From assembly GCA_003389325.1 (NCBI GenBank), contig QQVE01000030.1:186001-250000 (forward strand): 64,000 nucleotides of DNA. The letters are read 5' to 3'. The stretch comes from Planctomycetota bacterium. Lineage in GTDB: Bacteria > Planctomycetota > Planctomycetia > Pirellulales > PALSA-1355. Position 1 is the stretch's first letter, and each line of letters opens with the position of its first letter. Both the position numbers and the translations under genes were made by a program. Below the pieces are notes generated by a model, which had not been told where the DNA came from, ran no database searches, and saw only the letters and a list, made by a program, of their open reading frames with translations. Of the stretch, positions 16,409 through 25,616 are shown piece after piece.

Positions 16409-17473
16409 CTAGGCCGCCGAGACTGCGTGGCAATCCTCGACGCGCTCGCCCTCAGGCTGCGGATGACGCCCGGGCAGATCCTCGGCGTACCACTTGTCGA
16501 GGACGACACGCCACTCGCCGGGCCGCGCGACCGCGACGAAGGCGTCGCGCACCTCGAGAGCATGAGGGTGAAGTTGCGAGTACTTGATGCCGAACTTGCG
16601 CATCTGCCGGCCACAGCGGTCGGGCCCGTAGAGTTCTTCAGCGAGGCGGTAGTGCTCGGCAATCACTTCGCGCTGCTCGAACACGCTGGGTGGATCCGGC
16701 AGGGGCTGACCGGCCGCAAGCGCCCGAGCCTGAGAAAAGATCCATGGATTGCCGATCGCCCCCCGCGCCGCAGTGACCCCGTCGACGCCGGTCTGGCGAA
16801 TCATTTCCAGGCAGGCCTGCGGCGTGAACAGGTCGCCGCTCCCGAGCACGATGCGACTCCCCGCGTGGGCTTTGACTTCCCGCAGAAACTCCCAGCGGCT
16901 CGGCCCGATGTAGCGCTGCTGGACGGTGCGGCCGTGCACCGTGATGGGGGACCCGCCCCGCTCGAACGCCCCGTCGAAAATGCGGAAGAACCGCTCGCGG
17001 CTGTCGTCCGAGTCGTCCAGGCCGCGCCGCATCTTTACGGTGACCGGCACGTGCTCCGGTGTGGCATCACGCACCCGGGAGACGATTTCCAGCGCCGTAT
17101 CGACCTGTCCCAATAGGTAGCCGCCGCGCTGCTTTCCAAGGACCTTTTTCACGGGGCAGCCGAAATTGATGTCCACTACGTCGAAGCCGGCTTCCACGAG
17201 TCGGCGTGCGGCCGGACCGAAGTCCTCGGGATTGGCGCCCATCAACTGCCCGCCCACCGGGTGCTCTTCGAGGCTAGTGTGCATGAACCGCTGCGCCTTG
17301 CGGCCCTTGGTCACTTCGTTGACAAACCGGTCGAGCATCACCTCGCAAAGCGTGTAGGGCGCCCCGAGCCTGCGCGCGATGACGCGCATGGCTCCGTCGC
17401 TGTAGCCGGAGAGTGCGGCCTGGACGACGGGAAAGTCGATCGCGACGTTGCCGATTTGAAACGGTGCGAACAT
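16409..17473 (-). CDS. tRNA-dihydrouridine synthase, second paralogue
   Basis: 354 residues of the Dus family. It has VVQAALSGYSDGAMR at the start, catalytic NFGCPVKKVLGKQRGG, TVKMRRG, ITVHGRTVQQRY and GSGDLFTP, then the C-terminal domain with RQMRKFGIKYSQLHP. It is clearly a different subgroup from the 7012-8067 enzyme, so the two probably modify different D-loop positions. The gene converges on queG with stop codons touching, TAG against CTA. The ATG at 17473 gives the standard family length. Confidence 0.92.
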   Translation of the reverse strand: MFAPFQIGNVAIDFPVVQAALSGYSDGAMRVIARRLGAPYTLCEVMLDRFVNEVTKGRKAQRFMHTSLEEHPVGGQLMGANPEDFGPAARRLVEAGFDVVDINFGCPVKKVLGKQRGGYLLGQVDTALEIVSRVRDATPEHVPVTVKMRRGLDDSDDSRERFFRIFDGAFERGGSPITVHGRTVQQRYIGPSRWEFLREVKAHAGSRIVLGSGDLFTPQACLEMIRQTGVDGVTAARGAIGNPWIFSQARALAAGQPLPDPPSVFEQREVIAEHYRLAEELYGPDRCGRQMRKFGIKYSQLHPHALEVRDAFVAVARPGEWRVVLDKWYAEDLPGRHPQPEGERVEDCHAVSAA

Positions 17474-17712
17474 GGATGGCTGAGGGCGACGAATTGGGAC
17501 GGGTCACAGAGCGTTCCTACTCCAGAATTCTACTGCGCTTGCGGCGACAGTTCGAGATCGGCGCCGCTGGGCATCAGGACGCAGTGGCTCTGGCGTGGGA
17601 CGCGGCATTTGTCTACTGTTGATAGTCCGGCCGCCCATCCCGCGAACTATGTCTTGGCGGCGCGGCCCGGCCCGGCCCGGGCGGCCACGCAGTTTGGGGT
17701 GCCTCGCTCGAC

Positions 17713-19008
17713 ATGAGAATCGTCTATCTGGCAGCCGGCGCGGCCGGCATGTATTGCGGAAGCTGCCTGCACGACAACACACTCGCCGCATCGCTGCGGG
17801 CTCTGGGCGAGGACGTGCTGCTGGTGCCGACCTATACGCCGCTGCGAACCGACGAGGAGGACGTCAGCGACTCGCACTTTTTTTTCGGCGGGATCAACGT
17901 TTTCTTGCAGCAGCATTCGGCCATCTTTCGCCACACCCCGTGGTTTCTCGACGCTCTGCTGGATCATCCTGCCATCATTTCCCGCGTGGCGCGCGGTGGA
18001 CCCAGCATTGAAGCGGAACGCCTGGGCGGGCTCACCGTCTCGATGCTCGAGGGCGAACACGGCCATCAGCGCAAAGAAGTCAAAAAGCTTGTGCGCTGGC
18101 TCGAGCGAGAAGCCAAGCCCGACGTCGTGCACCTGTCCAACACGATGCTGGTCGGCATGGCCGCCGAGATCCGCAAGCTCGGGATTCCGGTGCTCTCGAC
18201 GCTCTCAGGCGAGGACATTTTTCTGGAGAAGATCCCGCCGCCGCACTACGAGCAAGCACGCAACGTTCTGCGTGAGCGCTCGCAGGGTATTGATGGGTTC
18301 GTAGCCTTGAACGAGTACTATGCCGACTTCATGGCCGACTACCTCGCGGCACCCCGCGAACGCGTCCACGTGATCCCGCATGGGCTGAACCTCGAGGGGC
18401 ACGGCACACGCTCGCGCCGCGACGGCGCGCCGTTTACCATCGGCTTTCTGGCGCGTGTGTGCCCCGACAAAGGGCTGCACAACCTGGTGGCGGCAGCCGA
18501 ACAACTCCTGGCTGATCCCGAAGTGCCCCCGTTCAGCGTTCGCGTGGCGGGATACTTGGGGCAGCTCGACCGGCCGTACCTGGAGACGATCCAGCGCCGT
18601 ACGGCGGCCTGGAACCGACCCGAAGCTTTTTCCTATGTCGGCGAGCTGAGTCGCGCCGAGAAGATCGCTTTCCTGCAAAGCCTCGACGTGCTGGCCCTGC
18701 CGACGGTCTACCGAGAAAGTAAGGGGTTGCCCGTCCTGGAGGCCTGGGCCAACGCCGTGCCCGTCGTGCTGCCAGAACATGGGGCGTTTGGCGAAATGGT
18801 GCGGCAGACGGGCGGCGGATTGTTGCATCCGCCGGACGACCCGGCGGCGCTTGCCGAAGCGCTAAAACGCCTGATGAGGGACGCCCAGTTGGGCGAGCAA
18901 CTCGGCAGTCGAGGTCAGGAAGGGGTGCACAAGCACTTTACTGCACCGCTGATGGCCCAGCGGACGTTGGATCTCTATCAGAGAACCGTGGCAGGATTTC
19001 GACCCTGA
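17713..19008 (+). CDS. GT4-family glycosyltransferase
   Basis: 431 residues with the GT-B layout of GT4 enzymes. The N-terminal domain opens with AAGAAGMYCGSCLHDN, where the Gly-rich turn binds the acceptor or phosphate. The C-terminal nucleotide-sugar domain has GFLARVCPDKGLHNLV and the E-x7-E motif RESKGLPVLEAWA. It has no membrane segment, so it acts in the cytoplasm. It stands alone, so its product cannot be named. The 240 bases upstream hold a GGCCC-rich run but no convincing promoter. Confidence 0.88.
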   Translation: MRIVYLAAGAAGMYCGSCLHDNTLAASLRALGEDVLLVPTYTPLRTDEEDVSDSHFFFGGINVFLQQHSAIFRHTPWFLDALLDHPAIISRVARGGPSIEAERLGGLTVSMLEGEHGHQRKEVKKLVRWLEREAKPDVVHLSNTMLVGMAAEIRKLGIPVLSTLSGEDIFLEKIPPPHYEQARNVLRERSQGIDGFVALNEYYADFMADYLAAPRERVHVIPHGLNLEGHGTRSRRDGAPFTIGFLARVCPDKGLHNLVAAAEQLLADPEVPPFSVRVAGYLGQLDRPYLETIQRRTAAWNRPEAFSYVGELSRAEKIAFLQSLDVLALPTVYRESKGLPVLEAWANAVPVVLPEHGAFGEMVRQTGGGLLHPPDDPAALAEALKRLMRDAQLGEQLGSRGQEGVHKHFTAPLMAQRTLDLYQRTVAGFRP

Positions 19009-19047
19009 GCCGATGCCGCGAAAGGGGGCCGAAAGTCGCGCAAGGTG

Positions 19048-19077
19048 TTGCATTGCGCGTATCCGCACAGGTACATT
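19048..19077 (+). promoter_or_regulatory. candidate promoter of the RRM gene
   Basis: TTGCAT (19048-19053) and TACATT (19072-19077) are separated by 18 bases. Transcription from here would give a leader of about 115 bases before the RRM start, which would fit the long leaders common for cold-responsive RNA-binding protein genes. The boxes are imperfect. Confidence 0.35.
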
Positions 19078-19198
19078 ATTGGGGCTTTTCCCATTTCACC
19101 AGTCTGATTTTGACGCGGTGGCAGGTACGGGGTGTCTGTGCCGTCGTCAGTTCTCGTTCGTGAGTTCTGCACCCCGTCGAGCCCAAAGGACCTTTTTG

Positions 19199-19480
19199 AT
19201 GTCGAAGAAGATTTACGTCGGAAACCTTCCCTGGTCGACCACCTCATCGTCGCTGGAAGGTCTCTTCAGCCCCCACGGAACCGTGAAGAGCGCAGAGGTG
19301 ATCTCCGATCGCGAGACCGGACGCTCCCGCGGTTTTGGTTTTGTGGAAATGGATTCCGACGAAGCGTGTCAGCGGGCGATTGAAGCTCTCAATGGCACGG
19401 AGGTGGATGGCCGTCCCATCACGGTGAACGAGGCCCGCGAACGCGCCCCGCGCGGCGGCGGGTATGGCGGCCGCCGCTAA
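19199..19480 (+). CDS. RRM-domain RNA-binding protein
   Basis: A 93-residue single RRM protein of the bacterial/cyanobacterial Rbp type. RNP2 is KIYVGNLPW at the N-terminus and RNP1 is RSRGFGFVEM at about residue 46. A short basic Gly/Arg tail (RGGGYGGRR) follows. The ATG at 19199 is set by AAAGGA eight bases upstream. Such proteins bind single-stranded RNA and are often cold induced. The next gene downstream is rpsR. Confidence 0.93.
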   Translation: MSKKIYVGNLPWSTTSSSLEGLFSPHGTVKSAEVISDRETGRSRGFGFVEMDSDEACQRAIEALNGTEVDGRPITVNEARERAPRGGGYGGRR

Positions 19481-19665
19481 GGTCGGTCAGGTCGTCCAAA
19501 ACTACGAGCGAAAGTGCGGTGGCAGCCTCGGTGCTGCCCGGCCGTGCCCTTCGGGCGGCTCCGCACGATGTGCACCCATTTCTGCCGGGGCCGGGCTTGC
19601 TTTTTCGCCCGCCACCGGGTCAGATGGGGAGATTGTTTCTTCAGACATAGGGATCGTAAGTTCAG

Positions 19666-19938
19666 ATGGGCATGAGAAAGTTCAAAGGGCCGGCCAAACG
19701 GCGCAGCAAGAATAAGGTCCGGGCGAAGAAGAAGGACCCGATTTTCGTCGATGGCCAGCGCCCGCGGCCCATGTATGTCGACTACAAGGATCTCGACCTG
19801 CTCGGCAAGCTGACCAATCGTCAGGGCAAGATCGTCGGTCGTCGCAAAAGCGGCTGTACGGCTGCCAGCCAGCATGCAGTGACTTTGGCGGTGAAGCGGG
19901 CTCGGTTCATGGCCCTGCTGCCCTATGTCGGCGATTGA
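19666..19938 (+). CDS. rpsR: small ribosomal subunit protein bS18
   Basis: 90 residues. The S18 core is plain: VDYKDLDLLGKLTNRQGKIVGRRKSG, then the helix ending VKRARFMALLPYV. A basic N-terminal extension (KRRSKNKVRAKKK) lacks the Cys pairs seen in some S18 proteins. Two possible ATGs are six bases apart (19666 and 19672). It is unusual in standing alone: rpsF, ssb and rplI are not next to it. The 185-base gap upstream contains GC hairpins, one with a TTCG loop, and a T-run, so it may hold a terminator for the RRM gene. Confidence 0.93.
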   Translation: MGMRKFKGPAKRRSKNKVRAKKKDPIFVDGQRPRPMYVDYKDLDLLGKLTNRQGKIVGRRKSGCTAASQHAVTLAVKRARFMALLPYVGD

Positions 19939-20040
19939 CGCCGGCGCATCTTCTCTTTCAGGCGTCGTAGTCGGGCAGCCAACTTCGTTTCCACCCGGAC
20001 GTAGTTTCGTTCGCTGCCTCACGCCGGGCTGTGCCTCGAC

Positions 20041-20460
20041 ATGACGCAAACCTTCAAGACCCAGCGTCGCGTTGAGTTTCGGGACACGGACGCTGCGCGG
20101 ATGGCGCATTTCTCGGTCTTCTTCGTCTTCATGGAGCAGGCCGAACACGAGTTGCTGCGGCATCTGGGCCTGAGCGTCATGAGCCGCGACGACGAGGGAC
20201 CGATCTCGTTTCCCCGCGTCGGCGCGCGGTGCGACTACCAGCGCTCGGTCAAGTTCGAGGACGTGCTGGACATCGAGGTCAGCATCGTGCGGCTGGGCGA
20301 GAAGAGCGTGACCTACGAATTCAACTTCAGCCACAACGGCCACCCGGTGGCCAGCGGACAGACCACGACGGTCTGTTGCCGTTTCGACGAGGACGGCACG
20401 CCGACCTCGGTTTCCATCCCCGAATGGATGGTGCAAAAACTTTCGGCGGTTACCGTCTGA
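20041..20460 (+). CDS. acyl-CoA thioesterase, 4HBT/YbgC type
   Basis: A 139-residue hotdog-fold protein. The active-site region is FRDTDAARMAHFSVFFVFMEQAEHELL, with the conserved Asp and the helix that follows. A second strand set (VKFEDVLDIEVSIVRLGEKSVTYEF) is typical of the family. It probably hydrolyses acyl-CoA or acyl-ACP in the cytoplasm. It is the first gene of a plus-strand run that continues with the prenyltransferase-repeat protein 44 bases later. Substrate unknown. Confidence 0.9.
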   Translation: MTQTFKTQRRVEFRDTDAARMAHFSVFFVFMEQAEHELLRHLGLSVMSRDDEGPISFPRVGARCDYQRSVKFEDVLDIEVSIVRLGEKSVTYEFNFSHNGHPVASGQTTTVCCRFDEDGTPTSVSIPEWMVQKLSAVTV

Positions 20461-20504
20461 GGTGTCGCGGCGGCCGGCTGCTCTCCAACTTGCTCGGCCC
20501 CGGC

Positions 20505-21452
20505 ATGTATCTGGTAGAACTCCCTACGCGGTTGGCGACTGGCCTCGAACGCACTGACGAGGTATGGCGCACCCGCCACGCCAACTACCTGCGCCACTGG
20601 CAGCGGGCTGATGGCGGGTTTCCCGGCCGCGAGGGGGAAAGCGACCTCTACTACACGTCGTTTGCCTTGCGTGCGATGGGCTTGCTCGGGGCGCTCGAGG
20701 GCGACGTGGCCGATCGGGCCGCCGGGTTTCTACGCTCGCGCCTCGCAGGCGAAGTTCCAGTGGTCGACTTTCTGTCGCTGATCTACAGTGCCATGACACT
20801 CCGCTTTGCCGCTGGAGTGGACGTCTTTAGCGCCCGGCCTGCCGATTGGCCGCAGCGCGTCGCCGCCGCCCTGGAACAGTTGCGACGTCCCGACGGCGGC
20901 TACGCGAAGACGTCGCAAGGGCACGCCGGCAGCGTCTACCATTCGTTTCTGGTCGTGATCTGCCAGCAACTGCTCGAAGTCGACACGCCCGAGCCGGAAA
21001 AACTCGTGGAGTTCGTGCGCTCGCGCCGGCGTCCCGATGGCGGATTTGTGGAAATGAACGTCATGAAACGCAGCGGCACGAATCCGACTGCGGCCGCCGT
21101 GGCGCTGTTGAAAATCTTCGACCGCGTCGACGAAGGCCTTCGCGACGGCGCGATCGAGTTCCTGCTCGACGCTCAATCCGACGAGGGGGGCTTGCGCGCC
21201 AATTCTCGGATCCCGATTGCTGATCTGCTCAGTACGTTTACCGGACTGCTGACGCTGGACGATCTCGAAGCACTCGACGAAGTCGATCTGACGGCTGCGC
21301 GGCGGTTCGTCGATTCGCTACAATTGCCCGAGGGTGGATTTCAAGGTGCGGCCTGGGATCCGGGCCACGACGTGGAATACACCTTCTACGGTTTAGGCGC
21401 GACGGCGTTGCTGACCCGTCGCGCAGAGAACCAGGATGCAAACCATGGCTGA
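20505..21452 (+). CDS. prenyltransferase/squalene-oxidase repeat protein
   Basis: 315 residues built of alpha-alpha repeats with the QRADGGFPGRE, RRPDGGYAK, RRPDGGFVEM and LPEGGFQGA motifs. This is the pattern of the protein prenyltransferase beta subunit and squalene cyclase fold. The overall plan is closest to a Rab geranylgeranyltransferase beta-like protein. The zinc-ligand set of eukaryotic enzymes (D, C, H) is not obvious: the region WDPGHDVEYTFYGLGA holds Asp and His residues but no Cys was identified. The ATG at 20505 starts just before the first repeat. Overlaps the ABC ATPase by eight bases, so translation is probably coupled. Confidence 0.82.
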   Translation: MYLVELPTRLATGLERTDEVWRTRHANYLRHWQRADGGFPGREGESDLYYTSFALRAMGLLGALEGDVADRAAGFLRSRLAGEVPVVDFLSLIYSAMTLRFAAGVDVFSARPADWPQRVAAALEQLRRPDGGYAKTSQGHAGSVYHSFLVVICQQLLEVDTPEPEKLVEFVRSRRRPDGGFVEMNVMKRSGTNPTAAAVALLKIFDRVDEGLRDGAIEFLLDAQSDEGGLRANSRIPIADLLSTFTGLLTLDDLEALDEVDLTAARRFVDSLQLPEGGFQGAAWDPGHDVEYTFYGLGATALLTRRAENQDANHG

Positions 21453-22125
21453 ACTTGTCGTCGAGGAAGTTACCAAGTCGTTTCCGACGCGGGCCGAGCC
21501 GCTCGAGGTGTTGCGCGGCATTAGCTGTCAGCTTTCCTCCGGCGACAGCCTGGCGGTCACCGGCCCGAGCGGCTGCGGGAAGAGCACGCTGTTGCACATC
21601 ATCGGCACGCTCGACACACCAACTTCCGGCAGCGTGGCACTCGACGGAGCCGACCCGTTCGCGCTGTCGGAGCCGCGGTTGGCCGACTTTCGCAATCACA
21701 AGATCGGCTTCGTCTTCCAGGATCATCACCTGCTGCCGCAGTGCTCGGTGCTCGAAAACGTGTTGCTGCCGACACTGGCCGACGGGCACGCGCACCCGGA
21801 ATCGGTCGCCCGCGCCCGCGAACTGCTCGACCGCGTCGGACTTTCCGGGCGGTTGGACCACCTGCCGGCGGAACTCTCGGGCGGCGAGCGGCAACGCACC
21901 GCAATTGCCCGGGCGCTGGTGAACCGACCGGTGTTGCTGCTGGCCGACGAGCCGACGGGAAATCTCGACCGCGACACGGCCGAATCCGTGGCGCGGCTGT
22001 TGTTGGAACTCAAGGACCAGGAGTCCGCGATGCTCGTCATCGTCACGCATAGTCTTGCGCTGGCCGAGATGCTCGAGCGGCGCGTGGAGCTCAATGCCGG
22101 TCGATTCGAAACCACAACCGTCTAG
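21445..22125 (+). CDS. ABC transporter ATPase, LolD/MacB type
   Basis: 226 residues with Walker A GPSGCGKS, Q-loop FVFQDHHLLPQ, signature LSGGERQR, Walker B LLLADEPTGNLD and switch ITHS. The Q-loop and length fit the LolD/MacB/FtsE group that works with FtsX-type permeases. The second ATG (21445) is chosen because AGGA lies eight bases before it; the first (21436) has none. It overlaps both neighbours, upstream by 8 bases and the permease gene by 32, so it is the ATPase of that permease. Confidence 0.94.
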   Translation: MAELVVEEVTKSFPTRAEPLEVLRGISCQLSSGDSLAVTGPSGCGKSTLLHIIGTLDTPTSGSVALDGADPFALSEPRLADFRNHKIGFVFQDHHLLPQCSVLENVLLPTLADGHAHPESVARARELLDRVGLSGRLDHLPAELSGGERQRTAIARALVNRPVLLLADEPTGNLDRDTAESVARLLLELKDQESAMLVIVTHSLALAEMLERRVELNAGRFETTTV

Positions 22126-25100
22126 CGCCGGCACGTTCTCGCTCGGCAAACTTATTGCCGACGGGCTGCGCTACCACCTGCGCACCGACATTGCCGTTGC
22201 GCTGGCCGTCATGGCCGCTAGCGCCGTGCTGACCGGGGCGTTGTTGGTAGGGGATTCGATGCGGGGCAGCTTGCGACACCTACTGCTGGATCAATTGGGC
22301 CGCATCGATGAAGTGCTGGTGACCGATCACTTCTTCCGCAGCGAGTTGGCTGCCGATCTGGCTGGACGGCCCGGCTTTGAGGAGTTCTTCTCCGCAGCCG
22401 TGCCCGCGATCTATGCCCAAGCGACCGTTGAGAACCCCGACAGCGACTTGCGGGCCGCGCAGGTGACGGCAATCGGTGCGGATACTTCGTTCTGGAAGCT
22501 GGGAAGCGGCGGGCCCAAGCAACCGCCCAAGCCAGGCGAGATTGTGCTCAACGAGCCGTTGGCACGCGAGATCGGCGCCGCGGTGGGCGACGAGGTGTTA
22601 TTGCGGCTCGGGAGCGCGAGCCAGATTCCGCCCGATAGCGCCCTGGGTCGAAAGACCGAGACGATCCGCAACCGTCGGCTGACGATCTCGGCGATCATTC
22701 CCGCCGAGGGGCTCGGTCGTTTCGCTTTGAGCCCCAGCCAGATCGTGCCGCTCGATGCGTTCGTCGCGCTCGAAACGCTGCAGGATGCGTTGGAAAAACC
22801 CGACCGGGCGAACGCGCTGTTTGTCGCGGGTCGCGGGGGGCTCGACCCCACGCCGGAGGCGCATGCCGCGCTGGAGAAGGCCTTTCAGCCGACTCTGGCC
22901 GACTACGGTCTTTCGATCGACGAGCACAAGCTCGGCTACGTGCAGTTGAGCAGCGACCGCATGCTGGTCGAGCCGCCCGTGGTCAAGGCTGCCCACAAGG
23001 CCTTCGCCGCCGATCGACCTCAGGAAATCTTTACCTATCTGGCCAACACGATCGCCAGTGGCGGAAAGGAGATTCCGTATTCGACGATCACCGCCATTAA
23101 CTTTACGGATGAACCTCCGCTGGGGCCGTTCGTGACGACCGACGGAAAGCCCGCGGCCGCGTTGGCCGACGACGAAATCGCACTCAATACCTGGGCGGCC
23201 GACGACCTCGGTGCCAAACCGGGCGACGACGTGACGATCACCTACTTCGAGCCGGAGAGCACGCACGGCAAGGTGATCGAGGCGAAGGCGACGTTTCGCT
23301 TGCGCGAGATCGTCATGCTCGAAGGGTTGGCCGCCGACCCGGACCTGACGCCGTCGATGCCGGGCGTGACCGACCAGCTTTCGATCGGCGACTGGGATCC
23401 ACCGTTCCCTTTCGAGTCGAATCGGGTCCGCGACAAGGACGAGCAGTATTGGGATGAGTACCGCACGACGCCCAAGGCCTACGTGTCATTGGCCACCGGG
23501 CAACGGCTCTGGGCGAGTCGATTTGGAGATACCACGGCCGTGCGGTTCGCTCCGCCATCCGGGCAGACCGTGCAGGCGCAAGCCGATCGGTTGAAGCTCG
23601 ATCCGGAGGCGATGGGGTTCGTCTTCCGGCCCGTCAAACGCCTCGGGCTCGAAGCTTCGCGCGGCACCACCGCCTTCGACGGGCTATTCATCGGTTTCAG
23701 CCTGTTCATCATGATTGCTTCGCTGTTGCTCGTGGCGCTACTGTTCCGACTGTGTATCGAGCAGCGGGCCGAAGAGATCGGCGTGCTACGTACCGTCGGA
23801 CTGCGACATCGCAAGATTGTCGCCGTGCTGGCCGCCGAGGGAGCCGTGATCACGGCCGTCGGGTCGCTGCTAGGTGTCGCAGTCGGCGTGGGCTACGCCT
23901 GGCTGATGCTCGTCGGCCTGAAAACCTGGTGGGTCAAGGCCATCAGCACGCCGTTCCTCGAATTGTACGTGGCTCCGCTGAGCCTGGTGATTGGATTCTT
24001 TGGGGGGCTGATCGTCTCGCTACTAACCGTGCTGTGGACGCTGCGCCGGCTGAAGCGCGTTTCGATTCGCCGCCTGCTCGCCGGACAGGCCGCGGAGGAT
24101 CGCTGGGTGGTCCCCAAAAAGTCGCGCGATACGCTGTGGGCCTCGATCGTGATGCTCGTTTTTGCCGCCGTAGCCGGCTTCTCCGCGCCGTTCCTTAGCG
24201 GCGAGGCCCAGGCCGGGGCGTTCGTCGGCTCCGGCGCACTCGTGTTATGTGCGGCGCTGTTGTTCTTGTGGAATCGGATGCGCGCCGGAGCGACTTCCGC
24301 CACGGCGATCGCCTCGTCGCTGCCGATCGCGCGGCTCGCGGCACGCAACGGCGCCCGAAATCCCAGCCGTAGTGTCTTGTCGATTGGGCTGATTGCGGCG
24401 GCCAGCTTTTTGATCGTGGCCTTGTCCGCGTTTCGGCTCGATCCGGCGGCCTTGGGGGAAGGCCGCGACAGCGGCAGCGGTGGGTTCTCGCTGGTGGCGA
24501 CGAGCGATCAGCCGATCTATCAGAACCTCGACACGCCGGCCGGCCGCGAGGAACTCGGCTTTGCCGCCGATGCCGACGAGGCGCTCGACAAGTGCGAGAT
24601 CTCGTCGCTGCGGGTCGAGTCGGGCGACGACGCCAGTTGCCTGAACCTCTATCAGGCCACGCAGCCCCGCATCCTGGGAGTTCCGTCCGAGTTGATGGAT
24701 CGGGGCGGTTTTTCGTGGGGCGCCACGCAAGCAAAGGCAGAAGCGGCGGTCGAGAATCCATGGCTGCTCTTGAATCCCGAGATTCCCGCCCAGACGGACG
24801 GCGTTGCAGAGTATCCCGCGATCGTCGATTTCAACACGGCCACTTACAGCCTGCACAAGGGCTTGGGCGATACGATCGAAATCACCGACGCGGGTGGCAG
24901 CCCGGCGCGGCTGCGCATCGTGGGCTTTCTAAAGAACAGCATCTTTCAGGGTGACCTGCTGGTAAGCGAGTCGAGCTTTCTGAAACTGTTTCCTCAGGCC
25001 AATGGCTACCGGTTCTTTCTGATCGACACGCAGAACGAGCCGCTACCCGAAGTGCAGCAGTCGCTGGAGAGCACGCTGGGCGACTTTGGCTTCGACGCGG

Positions 25101-25525
25101 AAACGACTTCCGGGCGGTTGGCCAACTTTTTCGCCGTGCAGAATACCTACCTCTCGACGTTTCAAAGCTTGGGCGGGCTGGGCCTGCTGCTGGGCACCTT
25201 TGGGCTGGCCACCGTGCAATTGCGCAGCGTGCTGGAGCGGCGCGGCGAGCTGGCGTTGATGCGGGCCGCCGGATTCCGTCGTACGTTGCTCGCTCGGCTC
25301 GTGATGATCGAGAATACGCTTTTGCTAGTCGGTGGACTCGGCGTGGGGATTCTCGCGGCGCTGGTGGCCGTGTTGCCGCACTGGCTGGGCGGCGGGGCGA
25401 GTGTGCCCTGGCTTTCGTTGGCCGCGACGTTGGGCGTGGTCCTGGTAGTGGGGCTTGCCGCCGGTTTGTTCGCGGTCCGAGCCACGCTTCGGGCCGAGCT
25501 GATTCCCGCGTTGCGCGAAGAATAA
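22094..25525 (+). CDS. large FtsX-type ABC permease
   Basis: 1143 residues from the ATG at 22094. One N-terminal membrane segment (ALAVMAASAVLTGALLVG) is followed by a periplasmic region of roughly 500 residues. A central FtsX domain contains GLFIGFSLFIMIASLLLVALLFRL and the coupling stretch EEIGVLRTVGLRHRKI. A second periplasmic region and a C-terminal FtsX domain (LMRAAGFRRTLLARLVM coupling helix) complete it. It is therefore a double-FtsX protein, the class linked with lipoprotein, peptide or lipid handling across the envelope. Paired with the overlapping ATPase gene. Confidence 0.9.
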   Translation: MPVDSKPQPSSAGTFSLGKLIADGLRYHLRTDIAVALAVMAASAVLTGALLVGDSMRGSLRHLLLDQLGRIDEVLVTDHFFRSELAADLAGRPGFEEFFSAAVPAIYAQATVENPDSDLRAAQVTAIGADTSFWKLGSGGPKQPPKPGEIVLNEPLAREIGAAVGDEVLLRLGSASQIPPDSALGRKTETIRNRRLTISAIIPAEGLGRFALSPSQIVPLDAFVALETLQDALEKPDRANALFVAGRGGLDPTPEAHAALEKAFQPTLADYGLSIDEHKLGYVQLSSDRMLVEPPVVKAAHKAFAADRPQEIFTYLANTIASGGKEIPYSTITAINFTDEPPLGPFVTTDGKPAAALADDEIALNTWAADDLGAKPGDDVTITYFEPESTHGKVIEAKATFRLREIVMLEGLAADPDLTPSMPGVTDQLSIGDWDPPFPFESNRVRDKDEQYWDEYRTTPKAYVSLATGQRLWASRFGDTTAVRFAPPSGQTVQAQADRLKLDPEAMGFVFRPVKRLGLEASRGTTAFDGLFIGFSLFIMIASLLLVALLFRLCIEQRAEEIGVLRTVGLRHRKIVAVLAAEGAVITAVGSLLGVAVGVGYAWLMLVGLKTWWVKAISTPFLELYVAPLSLVIGFFGGLIVSLLTVLWTLRRLKRVSIRRLLAGQAAEDRWVVPKKSRDTLWASIVMLVFAAVAGFSAPFLSGEAQAGAFVGSGALVLCAALLFLWNRMRAGATSATAIASSLPIARLAARNGARNPSRSVLSIGLIAAASFLIVALSAFRLDPAALGEGRDSGSGGFSLVATSDQPIYQNLDTPAGREELGFAADADEALDKCEISSLRVESGDDASCLNLYQATQPRILGVPSELMDRGGFSWGATQAKAEAAVENPWLLLNPEIPAQTDGVAEYPAIVDFNTATYSLHKGLGDTIEITDAGGSPARLRIVGFLKNSIFQGDLLVSESSFLKLFPQANGYRFFLIDTQNEPLPEVQQSLESTLGDFGFDAETTSGRLANFFAVQNTYLSTFQSLGGLGLLLGTFGLATVQLRSVLERRGELALMRAAGFRRTLLARLVMIENTLLLVGGLGVGILAALVAVLPHWLGGGASVPWLSLAATLGVVLVVGLAAGLFAVRATLRAELIPALREE

Positions 25526-25616
25526 TCGCGCGGCAAGCGCACTAGCACCCGATGAGGAAGTGGCCGATAATGGGCCGCTGATCGAACCGCTCTCGCGCCC
25601 ACCACGGAGTCACGTC

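Noticed and set aside
17474..17712. Gap before the glycosyltransferase examined for a tRNA or small RNA
   Set aside because: No cloverleaf or terminator found, only a GGCCC-rich run.
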